A DNA stretch of 64,000 bases from NCBI GenBank assembly GCA_963828705.1, contig CAWHGA010000011.1, forward strand, positions 1 to 64,000, read 5' to 3'. Source of the DNA: CAWDJT01 sp963828705. Lineage in GTDB: Bacteria > Desulfobacterota > Syntrophobacteria > Syntrophobacterales > Syntrophobacteraceae. A program made the position numbers and the translations under genes. Shown one piece after another: positions 19,133-27,479 of this stretch (position 1 is the first letter of the stretch; every line of letters begins with the position of its first letter). The notes below the pieces were generated by a model. That model was given only the letters and a program-made list of their open reading frames with translations. It was not told where the DNA came from and did no database searches.

Positions 19133-20153
19133 ATGATGCTATCAACGAAAAGACATATATTTTAAGACACTTGCTGCAACTCTGATGGTTGGATTGAGCC
19201 TGGTTCTCGCCGATGTGGCCGGCACGGTTGCCTCTGCTGAAGATGGGTCCACTGGCCAGCCCAATCGTTACCCTGCTGAACAGGGCTACACTGCCCAAGT
19301 GCATCGTTACCCTTATAGTTTGCGCGAACCCGTTGCCACGGTGGTTGGATCTCCCGTGTTACACACCCTGCGCGCCCAGGAAACCTTGCTTGATATCGCC
19401 AGAGTCCATGGCCTTGGCTTCAACGAGGTGGCTCTGTTCTACCCCAAGCTCGATCCCTGGCTTCCCCCGGTGAGCAGGACCATCCTCATGCCTTCCCAAT
19501 GGGTGTTGCCGCCGACGCGCCATGAAGAGCTGGTTATCAATGTGGCTGAACTTCGTCTCTACTATTTCGAGAAAACCCAGGGTACGGTGCAGACCTATCC
19601 GATTGGGATCGGCGATGAAGGTTGGGAAACGCCTCTGGGGACCTTCTCCATTGTTGAAAAGCGTCCCAACCCTTCCTGGTACATACCCGCATCGCTTCAG
19701 GAGAAGTACGGTATGGCCGTCATGCCACCAGGGCCTGAAAACCCGTTGGGGGAGTTCATGATGAAGTTTTCTGCAGGGGCCTACGGTATCCACGGTACTG
19801 CCATGCCTTGGGGTGTAGGTCGTCTGGTGAGTCACGGGTGTATTCGCTGTTATCCGGAACACATTCGGATACTCTATCCACAGGTGAAAACTGGAACTCG
19901 CCTGGAAATTATCTATGAACCCATCAAATTGGGCATACTCAACAATCAAATATATGTTGAAGTGCATCCTGACGTCTATCAGAAGATGCCGGATTTCCAG
20001 CAATATGCCGAAAAGAAGCTGCAGGATTCCGGTTGGGCCGAGCAAGTGGACCGGACGCGGTACTCCATGGCCGTACATATGCAGAATGGCGCTCCTATCA
20101 ACGTCACCCGAACGGCACCACCGGCCGGGGTCTCTGCTGCAGACCGCAACTAG
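19133..20153 (+). CDS. L,D-transpeptidase (YkuD/ErfK family), frameshifted in the signal peptide
   Basis: A periplasmic enzyme that makes 3-3 peptidoglycan cross-links or attaches lipoproteins to the wall. The YkuD domain shows YGIHGTAMPWGVGRLVSHGCIR, with the catalytic Cys in SHGCIR and the upstream His in IHGT. A LysM-like segment (LRAQETLLDIARVHGLGFNEVALFYP) precedes it. The continuous frame starts at 19185 without a usable ribosome site. Removing one T from the run at 19160-19163 joins MMLSTKRHIF to KTLAATLMVGLSLVLADVAG, a typical signal peptide, so I place the start at 19133. The alanine-zipper lipoprotein 500 bases downstream ends in Lys and is a plausible wall-attachment substrate of such enzymes (inference). 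Confidence 0.85.
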
Positions 20154-20662
20154 CCTCTATCCGGAAAGCCTTCTTTCGGGAATTATACCGTGGGGAGGTG
20201 TTCTCCCCTCCCAAAAGACATTGAAATCATTTTATATTGCTGGCTGGCCTAGAGCCCGCCGCCACATCTGGAGCAAGAACAGGGCCTATCGGGATGGTCA
20301 ATGACTAGACCACCGACAACCGGTTCAATTCGCAGGTAGTGCCCTTCCAGATCGCATTAGTTTTGGAATTGGCGCAAAATATCCTTGACTTTGTACGGCG
20401 GTGGATATAGCCTGACACCACTTTTTGGCACTTCAAGGGTTGCCTTGTCTGATGTGGGGCGCGTTCGGCAGAGCTGGAACGCGGATGTTGTTATCCTTAA
20501 CTAATCCGTATTGGTCATTTCTCACAAAACACAACAATCAAAGGACACGCTGCGAAGGGGGTGAAAGGACAAATCATTCTCGTAGAAATGATGGATTGAT
20601 CTAGGTGGAGAATCGAACTTAGTAATGTAGGTGGTCAATGGAAAGCATAAGGGAGGAATCAA
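20154..20662. other. Leader region of the lipoprotein gene
   Basis: No gene seen. A GGGGAG/CTCCCC hairpin (20192-20208) lies just after the transpeptidase gene. TTGACT (20385-20390) with TATAGC (20406-20411), at a short 15-base spacing, is a weak promoter candidate. It would give an untranslated leader of about 245 bases. Confidence 0.35.
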
Positions 20663-20925
20663 ATGAAGAGAGTTATCGCTGTTTTGTTTGTGGTCGCATT
20701 CGCTTTCACCATGGTTTCTGGTTGCGCTAGCGTTCAGGAAGTAAAGAAGCTGCAGGCTGACACCCAGGCCGCCCTGGATCGTGCTCAGCGTCTGTTGAAC
20801 AAAAGTGTGCTGCCGACGCTCAGGCCGCCGCCGCCAGCGCTCGCCGCGCTGAGGACGCCGCCAACAAGGCCGAAGCTATGGCCAACAAGTGCGAATCGAT
20901 TTTCATGAAGCATATGAAGAAGTAA
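20663..20925 (+). CDS. Lpp/OprI-like alanine-zipper outer membrane lipoprotein, frameshifted
   Basis: The signal peptide MKRVIAVLFVVAFAFTMVSG and lipobox cysteine (VSGCAS) are followed by a short coiled coil (VQEVKKLQADTQAALDRAQRLL). One extra base in the AAAAG at 20802-20806 breaks the frame. The correct continuation is CADAQAAAASARRAEDAANK and then EAMANKCESIFMKHMKK to a TAA at 20923. The protein would be about 85 residues, Ala-heptad-rich, ending in Lys like Lpp of E. coli, whose C-terminal Lys is bound to peptidoglycan. GGGAGG precedes the ATG, and a strong terminator follows, as expected for an abundant structural lipoprotein. Confidence 0.82.
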
Positions 20926-20948
20926 TCATATTCCTCGTGATGAATCAG

Positions 20949-20980
20949 AAGGCCGGTCACCCCAAGGTGCCGGCCTTTTC
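20949..20980 (+). terminator. Intrinsic terminator of the lipoprotein gene
   Basis: AAGGCCGG (20949-20956) pairs with CCGGCCTT (20970-20977); the inner CACC/GGTG extends the stem, and a short T run follows. Confidence 0.85.
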
Positions 20981-21373
20981 TGTTGAGGCATGTTTTCTGC
21001 TCCACCCTGCCTACGCCGCCGCTATCACACCCTTTTCTGCACACCTCTAGATCAGCCTCACCATCTCGTTCCCATTTGAGGGCCCCGACAACGTGAACAG
21101 CGCCCTCCTGGGGCTCGGCGAGCGGGATTGGATCAGCGTTGACTCCCCGCCTGGCCACCCGCGCCAAGCGACTGACCGAAGGATTGGACGGCGGATCTTT
21201 TATTCTGCGGTTGTTGGGATATGCAGCTCCACCCGCGCAAAAAGGGGCACAAGCACCCTGCCGAGCTGCCGGTCCAATGCAAACCATGAAAGCCTGGGTC
21301 AAAAGGAACTAAGGACCTATAGGAAATTCATAATTCCTGGATTTCGGCTTCCGTTGGAATGACAAGGATTGGT
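20981..21373. other. Spacer between lipoprotein terminator and repeat element
   Basis: Nothing recognisable. Open frames on the minus strand here are compositional. AACTAAGGACCTAT at about 21308 matches the left end of the element at 46537. Confidence 0.4.
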
Positions 21374-21590
21374 GAGGCTGCTGCAAAATTCGCATTCAGG
21401 CCACAAACGTCATTCCCGCGCAGGCGGGAATCCAGGTTTTTCAATAAGGCACGAGGCAAGAAACAAATATCCGATCCGAATCTTCCACATGTCATTCCGG
21501 CATGCTTCTGGCAGGAATCCAGGTGTTCTCAAAGCCCTGGCCCCCCGCCTTCGCGGGGGTGACGGGCTTTAGAGGTTTTGCAACAGCCTC
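21374..21590. repeat. MITE-like element with terminal inverted repeats and internal hairpins
   Basis: GAGGCTGCTGCAAAA (21374-21388) and TTTTGCAACAGCCTC (21576-21590) are inverted with 14 of 15 matches. Inside are ATTCCCGC-gcag-GCGGGAAT (21412-21431), a CATTCCGGCATG...CAGGAATCCAGG unit, and CCCCCGC-cttc-GCGGGGG (21542-21559). No coding capacity. Related CATTCC(C/G)GC hairpins recur near 25257, 41582 and 49738. Confidence 0.65.
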
Positions 21591-21619
21591 TGGTATTCGA
21601 TATCTATGAAACCATTAGA

Positions 21620-22060
21620 CTATACCTTACCAAATACAAATTTACCGATGAGCTCTTCAAGATCCAGTGGTGGTTGGGTATCCACGATTTTGCCACCCTT
21701 CTGGATGTAAGCATCAGAAGCCCCCGGACTAATGGCAATGTATTTGTCCCCAATGATGCCATTGGTTTTAACACTGGCAATGACATCTTCTTCCAATTTA
21801 ACATCCTTATTGATTCGCATCATGACAAGTGCTGACCCGCCTTTGAGTTGAATCCTCTCGACCCGGCCGATATTAACCCCGGCCATGGTCACGGAGGCCT
21901 TGGCCTTCAAGCCGTTGACCGTGGAAAAGGTGGCTTGAACCAAGTAATCGGAATCCCCCCAAAGCCTAATTTGCCCCAGTTTCAAGGAGAGGTACGCCAT
22001 GCATACCAGTCCCACCAGCAGAAAAAAACCCACACTGAGTTCGACTCTCCTGTTACCCAT
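21620..22060 (-). CDS. mlaD: MlaD-family phospholipid transport substrate-binding protein
   Basis: Periplasmic MCE-domain protein anchored in the inner membrane. It forms the hexameric lipid channel on the MlaFE ABC transporter, which moves phospholipids between inner and outer membranes. One N-terminal helix (VELSVGFFLLVGLVCMAYLSL) is followed by a single MCE domain (ATFSTVNGLKAKASVTMAGVNIG, KTNGIIGDKYIAIS). The 146 residues are near the size of E. coli MlaD without its tail. It is last in mlaB-mlaF-mlaE-mlaD; mlaC and mlaA are not here. Confidence 0.93.
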   Translation of the reverse strand: MGNRRVELSVGFFLLVGLVCMAYLSLKLGQIRLWGDSDYLVQATFSTVNGLKAKASVTMAGVNIGRVERIQLKGGSALVMMRINKDVKLEEDVIASVKTNGIIGDKYIAISPGASDAYIQKGGKIVDTQPPLDLEELIGKFVFGKV

Positions 22061-22119
22061 CGTGACCTGCCCTCAATTGCAGTCTCTGGAACCAATAAAA
22101 AAGTAAGGATGCCTTGGCA

Positions 22120-22905
22120 TTAGATGAGAAGCGAGGTGGCTACGTAATCGGCAACCAGAACCGCCACCGATGACAATACCACCGCATCAGTGGTGGCCGT
22201 GCTCACTTCTTCAGGTCCAAAGCTGCCCTCATCCACGCCAGCATAATATCCTTTGTATGTACTGATCCAGATGATCAAGACAGCGAAACACAAGGACTTG
22301 ACAATCCCCATGTAGACGTCCTGCCATTCAACGCTGCTTTCGATCCCTTGCCAGTAAGCCCCTGCGTTCACCCCCAGCAACTGCACCCCGGTCAGATAGC
22401 CACCCATGATCCCGACCACGTCAAATATGGCTGTCAGCAACGGCAGCGCAACCAGAGCCGCCATTAGTTTCGGCACAATCAGGTAGGAATAGGGGTTGAT
22501 AGCCATACATTCAAGGGCATCGATCTGTTCGTCGATGCGCATAATACCGAGCTCGGCACACATGGCCGAACCGGCCCGGCCCGTGACCATGAGTGCGGCC
22601 AAAACGGGGCCAAGCTCGCGAATGAGGCTCAGGGCCACCGCCGAACCCAACAGGCCGTCAGAACCAAATTTGGATAGCGTATAGTATCCCTGGAGGCCCA
22701 GAACCATACCAGTAAAAGCGGCGACAAAGGAGATCACAAAAAGCGACTTGCTGCCGATGAATTGAATCTGCTTCAGCACCGGCCGGAATTTCCCCGGCGG
22801 GGAGGCAATGGCTGCCAGCATCCGCAGCAAAAACATGCCCATTCGTCCGAGACTGGCGAGTTGGCGCAGACCAATGCAGCCCAACGTCTCGATCCAACCC
22901 AACAT
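22120..22905 (-). CDS. mlaE: MlaE-family ABC transporter permease
   Basis: The membrane subunit of the Mla lipid transporter, 261 residues with about five to six hydrophobic segments. Family stretches include RELGPVLAALMVTGRAGSAM, ELGIMRIDEQIDALECM and DVVGIMGGYLTG. The ATG at 22905 has GGGGAGG nine bases upstream, and it overlaps the mlaF stop (TGATG), so the two are coupled; a longer in-frame start inside mlaF is unlikely. Confidence 0.95.
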   Translation of the reverse strand: MLGWIETLGCIGLRQLASLGRMGMFLLRMLAAIASPPGKFRPVLKQIQFIGSKSLFVISFVAAFTGMVLGLQGYYTLSKFGSDGLLGSAVALSLIRELGPVLAALMVTGRAGSAMCAELGIMRIDEQIDALECMAINPYSYLIVPKLMAALVALPLLTAIFDVVGIMGGYLTGVQLLGVNAGAYWQGIESSVEWQDVYMGIVKSLCFAVLIIWISTYKGYYAGVDEGSFGPEEVSTATTDAVVLSSVAVLVADYVATSLLI

Positions 22906-23810
22906 CAATTCACCTCCCCAGCAGACCAATCCGCTCGGTTGTGGCCGGTCGTGCAGCTGACAGACGATGAGGATGGCGCGCTTGGTCTCAACCAACGGCC
23001 AGCACTCAAGCTCTGACGTCGCTGTCCCAGAAGCCGTGCCAGATACTCTTCGGTGTAGCTATGCTGCTGGTCGGCGGTTCTCCTCAAAAACTGCACCACA
23101 CGTTCATCCCGACTCTGCTGCACTTCCTGCGGGGTCCCTGCGACCAGCAGGTGTCCCCGGTCAAGGACCAGCATCTGATTGGCTATGCGAAACGCGCTCT
23201 CCAGTTCATGGGTGACAACAATGATGGTAACACCCAGGGTATCACGGAGAGCTACCAGCAGTTCATCGAGACCCGCTGCCGTGATGGGGTCCAGGCCCGA
23301 TGATGGTTCGTCCACAAAAAGGATTTCGGGATCCATCGCCAGGGCTCGGGCCAAGCCGGCCCGTTTGCGCATGCCACCACTAAGCTGCGACGGCATGTAA
23401 TCCCCATACGCCGCCAGTCCCACCAAATGGAGCTTGATCTGACAGATGATCTGAATAGTCTCCTGCGGCAAACGGGAATGGACCCGCAGCGGCACGGCAA
23501 CATTGTCCGCCACGCTGAGCGAGTTGAACAAGGCGGCACTCTGAAACAAAACCCCGATGCGGCGTCGATAGCTGGTCCAGCCCCCACCATCAAAGTCGGC
23601 CATATCGCGGCCTTCCAAAAAAAGCTGCCCTGAATCTGACACCTTGAGGCCGATCAAATGCCTCAGCAGCGTGCTCTTCCCGCAACCGCTCACGCCCATG
23701 ATCACCGTTACCTGACCACGGGTAATGCCAAACCGGATATCGTGAAGGACCTGGTGATTTCCGTAAAAACTGTTCAGCCCACGTACGTCAATGAGGTCTT
23801 GACCGTTCAT
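22905..23810 (-). CDS. mlaF: MlaF ABC transporter ATP-binding protein
   Basis: Powers phospholipid movement by MlaFEDB. Walker A is GVSGCGKST, the signature LSGGMRKRAGLARAL, Walker B ILFVDEPSSGLDP, and the H-loop VVTHE. The LSGGMRKR variant is the MlaF/Ttg2A type. At 301 residues it has a C-terminal extension of about 50 residues (Ser/Arg-rich) beyond the usual 250-270, in the region running up to the overlap with mlaE. Confidence 0.95.
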   Translation of the reverse strand: MNGQDLIDVRGLNSFYGNHQVLHDIRFGITRGQVTVIMGVSGCGKSTLLRHLIGLKVSDSGQLFLEGRDMADFDGGGWTSYRRRIGVLFQSAALFNSLSVADNVAVPLRVHSRLPQETIQIICQIKLHLVGLAAYGDYMPSQLSGGMRKRAGLARALAMDPEILFVDEPSSGLDPITAAGLDELLVALRDTLGVTIIVVTHELESAFRIANQMLVLDRGHLLVAGTPQEVQQSRDERVVQFLRRTADQQHSYTEEYLARLLGQRRQSLSAGRWLRPSAPSSSSVSCTTGHNRADWSAGEVN

Positions 23811-23819
23811 AATGAACTT

Positions 23820-24218
23820 TCAACATCTACCGGCAAGATCAATTCCCGAAGGGGGGCTAATCCCCCCGTGCTGACACAATTCCTCTTGAGTCCATGGGCT
23901 TACTTCTAAGACCTGATCAAGATGAGTCAGTCCGACCATCCGCCTGACCTGATCGCGGAGACCAGTAAGCTTCAGCTTACCGCCTCGTCCGTGCAGCGCC
24001 CGCAGGACCTCCACCAGAACGGCAATACCCGCGGTGTCTATGGTTTGAACCTCGGCCATGTCGATCGCCACAACCTTCGGATTCTTCCTGGTCAACTGCA
24101 GCAGTTTGCGACGTGACGACGCAATGGTGGCCATGCGGAATTCACCATGCAGGGTCACAACGGCTTCCTGGCTGTTAGGCCATCGTACGTCCATCATATT
24201 GGCTGCCTTGGATTGCAT
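23820..24218 (-). CDS. mlaB: STAS-domain protein (MlaB-like)
   Basis: A 132-residue STAS domain (VTLHGEFRMATIASSRRKL; AIDMAEVQTIDTAGIAVLVE with the conserved D-T-A-G loop; LTGLRDQVRRMV). MlaB binds MlaF and is needed for transporter stability. It is the first gene of the mla cluster, ten bases before mlaF, whereas in E. coli mlaB is last. The C-terminal about 25 residues are not part of the domain. Confidence 0.85.
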   Translation of the reverse strand: MQSKAANMMDVRWPNSQEAVVTLHGEFRMATIASSRRKLLQLTRKNPKVVAIDMAEVQTIDTAGIAVLVEVLRALHGRGGKLKLTGLRDQVRRMVGLTHLDQVLEVSPWTQEELCQHGGISPPSGIDLAGRC

Positions 24219-24351
24219 GCTTCAACCTGCCAACTCTGTCGAAAACACAGGGTCGAGATCGCTATCTCAACGCTCCCAGCAACGGTACTGGTTAACCCTT
24301 GCTCATGGCTGCGCAACTGCGGCCGCAGAATAGGAACGGCACCAGGGACGT

Positions 24352-25236
24352 TCAGCGTTCCAGCGCCTGCATCTTGATGTTCAGCAGTGCCGGCAAATCG
24401 CCGACAGATGCCGACTGAATGCCGGCCAAGGCCACTGGTTGCGCCGGTGAAGCCGTGAGTTTAAGTATCCCGGGCCGGGTCAGGAACTTCCTCCACTCAC
24501 CCAAAATCTCCGCCATCAGGGGGACCTGCTCTCTCTTTTCGACATGACCAAAATTCCTGAAAGCTTCCCGGATGACCTCCTCGCGGGTCTTCTTCGAGAT
24601 CGCCGAAGCATAATTCAATGCGCGGTCACACAAGGCGTAATCGGTGTATTGCAGCTCAGCCCGCTGCAACTTGATCTGGGGGAGACTGAACAGGATTGCC
24701 AGGACGTTATCCATCATTGGCAATTCTAAACCGGTCAGCGTCAAGGAGGCTGTCAGTTTGGCCAAGCCAACGCCCTCGATTGCAGCCTCATTGATGGTTA
24801 AGGTCTTGTCGTTTCGAGAGTAACGGTAGTCAAAGGAACAATGAACTTCCACTGTGCTGACGCCATCTTGTTCGAGAAAGGGGATGGGAAACCCCAGGGC
24901 GCCTCGGGTGATGTCGAGTTTTATACCGCGAATACGCACACTGGCAAAGGACGGGACCTTGTTCTGATAATCGAAGGCTTTGACGATGACTTCAGCGGCA
25001 GTCCAAAAGCGCTTACCGGCCTTTTCGGCGATCTTGACGTCCTTGACCCGCAAAGAGTTGGTGAACAGCTCATAGCTTACAGGGGAATGCTGAACGTTAG
25101 CGTACGGCGAAATGCGAGCCTCCAGTGCAGCCATCCTGATATCAGCCAGCCGGCCCGCATAATAGTTCAAGCCGATGTAGCCACCAGCCACCAGAAGAAC
25201 CAGAACCGCGCCTATGACCGGAAAGCTTTTTTTCAT
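24352..25236 (-). CDS. Single-pass periplasmic protein of unknown function
   Basis: 294 residues from the ATG at 25236 (GGAG upstream). MKKSFPVIGAVLVLLVAGGY is an N-terminal anchor or signal. The rest is predicted periplasmic and rich in beta-strand-like stretches (VRIRGIKLDITRG, LTINEAAIEGVGLAKL). This recalls AsmA/YdgA (DUF945)-type proteins, but I cannot assign a family. Its position 130 bases upstream of mlaB, on the same strand, suggests an envelope or lipid-related role. Confidence 0.65.
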   Translation of the reverse strand: MKKSFPVIGAVLVLLVAGGYIGLNYYAGRLADIRMAALEARISPYANVQHSPVSYELFTNSLRVKDVKIAEKAGKRFWTAAEVIVKAFDYQNKVPSFASVRIRGIKLDITRGALGFPIPFLEQDGVSTVEVHCSFDYRYSRNDKTLTINEAAIEGVGLAKLTASLTLTGLELPMMDNVLAILFSLPQIKLQRAELQYTDYALCDRALNYASAISKKTREEVIREAFRNFGHVEKREQVPLMAEILGEWRKFLTRPGILKLTASPAQPVALAGIQSASVGDLPALLNIKMQALER

Positions 25237-25708
25237 GCGAATCTCCACCGAATCTCCATCATTCCGGCATGCTTTCGTCGGGTACGAAGCATTAAAGGAT
25301 AAATGTCGAGCCCTAACTAAATTGGAGGGCTCCAAACACGGGTCCGTTTTGAATCGACACAAAGATATTGCCACGCATGGCTGGTAGGCCGGCCAAAAAC
25401 CTGCCGGACTCGATACCAACCCAGTATCCGCGCTTGAATCGCAGCTTGCCTTTGGCCTATACGAATTCATCTGTACTGTCAATTCCGAAACAAGGCAGCA
25501 CGGAGATTGGACCATCTAATTATCCAAATCTGACCACTCGCAGCTTACTCCCTGTTGAGCCGGCTTGACCGGAGGTGAGTTTCCTTACTATACTGCGCTC
25601 GTATTCCAAAGCTGCCGAGTCCACCAGTTCCGGATGCCGGTTGTTCTCGCAGTTTCAGCTCGTTGCCTCATGCGCGAAGCGTTTGTCTGAACCCTTCAAG
25701 GAGTCACT
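25237..25708. other. Divergent intergenic region with REP-like remnant
   Basis: TCATTCCGGCATGCTTTCGTC near 25258 is a fragment of the CATTCC repeat family seen at 21374, 41582 and 49738. Otherwise no gene is seen. The outward promoters of the 25236 and 25709 genes must lie here. Confidence 0.4.
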
Positions 25709-26233
25709 ATGTCCACCAGCTCTACTACTCCAGAGGTCCTCAAAGCCATTGTTGAACGCCGCAGTATCCGCCATTTCCTTGATGCCCCGGTCCAGCGCGA
25801 GCTTCTGCTGGACATCCTGCGTGCCGCCAGTTGGGCGCCTTCTGGGCTGAACAACCAGCCCTGGAGGTTCGCCATTGTCTGGGATGCAGACCTCAAAGAG
25901 AAACTGGCGGGTTTGACTCGATATGCCAGCACCTTACGGGCCGCGGCGGTATTGGTGCCGGTGTTTCTGGATCTTGACGGCAGCTATGACCGGCTAAAGG
26001 ATAGTCAGGCTGTGGGAGCGTCCATCCAAAATTTTCTTTTGGCGGTGCATGCGCATGGATTGGGGGCAGTGTGGATCGGAGAGATCCTCAAAAACGCCGA
26101 CCAGGTGCGCGCCCTTTTGGGGCTGCCCGAGCGTCTGGAACTGATGGCGGTTGTCGCCGTCGGCCATCCGGCCCATTGCCAGCAGACCTCACATCGGCGT
26201 CCGCTCGAAGAACTCATTGTTTTTGAGAAGTGA
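25709..26233 (+). CDS. Nitroreductase-family FMN oxidoreductase
   Basis: A small FMN-dependent NAD(P)H oxidoreductase. VERRSIRHFLD (residues 13-23) holds the Arg residues that contact FMN phosphate, AASWAPSGLNNQPWRFAI is the classic second block, and GASIQNFLLAVHAHGLGAVWIG forms the dimer/FMN core. 174 residues is a compact family size. AAGGAG precedes the ATG. The substrate cannot be inferred. Confidence 0.88.
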   Translation: MSTSSTTPEVLKAIVERRSIRHFLDAPVQRELLLDILRAASWAPSGLNNQPWRFAIVWDADLKEKLAGLTRYASTLRAAAVLVPVFLDLDGSYDRLKDSQAVGASIQNFLLAVHAHGLGAVWIGEILKNADQVRALLGLPERLELMAVVAVGHPAHCQQTSHRRPLEELIVFEK

Positions 26234-26293
26234 CAAGCGAAATCATCCGCCTCCGCCACTTGGGCCCAATTTGACCCGGAAGGAATCATCCTC

Positions 26294-26926
26294 ATGATCT
26301 TGGAACGCTTGGTTGTCGGTATGTTGCAGACCAATTGTTATCTTCTGGCTGATCCTCAAACCCGTCAGGCAGCGGTGATCGATCCTGGCGGCGATGTTGA
26401 TCGGATCATTGCCCGCCTTCAGCACCACCAGCTGGATGTGGTGAGCATCCTTAACACGCACGGGCACTTCGACCACGTGCTGGACGCTTGGACACTCAGA
26501 GCTAAGGTCGGCGGCCTGGTCGCCCTGCATCGCGATGATCAGGCTATTCTCGAGGACCGCGCCGTAGGCCTCATGGCCATGTTCAGCTCGCTGAAGAAAT
26601 CCGCCAAAGGCACCGTGGATCGCTGGCTTCAAGAAGGCGACCAGGTTCAAGTGGGTGGGCTGCTCCTTGAGGTATTGGAAACCCCTGGACACACACCGGG
26701 TCATGTGTCCTTCTACCTGCCGGCAGCCAATCTGATCTTCGTGGGTGATACCCTGTTTGCCGGCTCCATCGGCCGGACTGACTTCCCCGGGGGATCCTAT
26801 GACCAGTTGATCCGCTCGGTTCAAACCAAGATCTTTCCTTTGGACGAAGGCACCAGGGTCTATCCGGGTCATGGTCCGGAAACCACGGTAGGCGAGGAGA
26901 AGCGAATGAATCCCTTTTTTCAGTGA
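26294..26926 (+). CDS. MBL-fold hydrolase (glyoxalase II-like)
   Basis: The metallo-beta-lactamase fold has the binuclear metal site THGHFDH (residues 56-62), TPGHTPGH (about 132-139), GDTLFAGSIGRTDFPGG (the Asp bridging ligand) and a final YPGHGPETT His. It is similar in length (210) to YcbL-type hydroxyacylglutathione hydrolases. The actual thioester substrate is unknown. The ATG follows AGGAATCATCCTC, a weak ribosome site. Confidence 0.88.
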   Translation: MILERLVVGMLQTNCYLLADPQTRQAAVIDPGGDVDRIIARLQHHQLDVVSILNTHGHFDHVLDAWTLRAKVGGLVALHRDDQAILEDRAVGLMAMFSSLKKSAKGTVDRWLQEGDQVQVGGLLLEVLETPGHTPGHVSFYLPAANLIFVGDTLFAGSIGRTDFPGGSYDQLIRSVQTKIFPLDEGTRVYPGHGPETTVGEEKRMNPFFQ

Positions 26927-26951
26927 ACCCCATGGTTTTGGTCATGGGGTT
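26926..26951 (+). terminator. Hairpin after the MBL hydrolase
   Basis: AACCCCATG (26926-26934) and CATGGGGTT (26943-26951) form a 9-bp stem starting at the stop codon. There is no T run, so it may act as mRNA 3' protection or a weak terminator. Confidence 0.4.
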
Positions 26952-26996
26952 GGAGACACACTACTGAGCACCAGAACCTTCTTGGAGGAGGAAACG

Positions 26997-27458
26997 ATGC
27001 GACACAATGCCGGCAAGAGCATTGGATTTGGGTGGGTCCTGCTGATGATCGTGGCCCTGATCACGGGGGGGATTTGGGGTTGCGCCTCCACGCCGTGGAG
27101 TTCGGACAACGAGCCCGCAAGCGACGGCAGCCAGCGGCGCCCCCTGGCCTATGATTTTCCTGATGTGAAGATTCCCAGCGAAGTGGAACTGGTGCCGAAG
27201 GCCTCCTATGTCTTTCAGGGCCCCAAGACCAAAGCCGGCTTGCTGGTGTTCAAGGGCCGGGTCGAAGGTCGATCGGTGGTCGATTTCTTTCAGAACGCCA
27301 TGCCGCGAGAGAATTGGCAATTCAAGGGCGGATTTCGGACCAAACGTTCGGTGCTGGTTTTCGAGAAGCCGGAGAAAATCTGCCTCGTCAATATCTATGA
27401 AGACCTCTACTATACCTATGTTGAAATCTACCTCACTCCGGTTGGCGGACCAGTATAG
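26997..27458 (+). CDS. Small lipoprotein of unknown function
   Basis: From the ATG at 26997 (GGAGGAGG at 26984-26991) the product has a signal peptide ending in a lipobox, GGIWGC, with Cys29 as the lipidation site. The 125-residue mature part contains VFQGPKTKAGLLVFKG, VVDFFQNAMPRENWQF and VNIYEDLYYTYVEIYLTP, a compact alpha/beta pattern I cannot name. It is 21 bases upstream of coaBC and probably in the same transcript. Confidence 0.75.
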   Translation: MRHNAGKSIGFGWVLLMIVALITGGIWGCASTPWSSDNEPASDGSQRRPLAYDFPDVKIPSEVELVPKASYVFQGPKTKAGLLVFKGRVEGRSVVDFFQNAMPRENWQFKGGFRTKRSVLVFEKPEKICLVNIYEDLYYTYVEIYLTPVGGPV

Positions 27459-27479
27459 ACCCATCCAAGGAACACCGGC

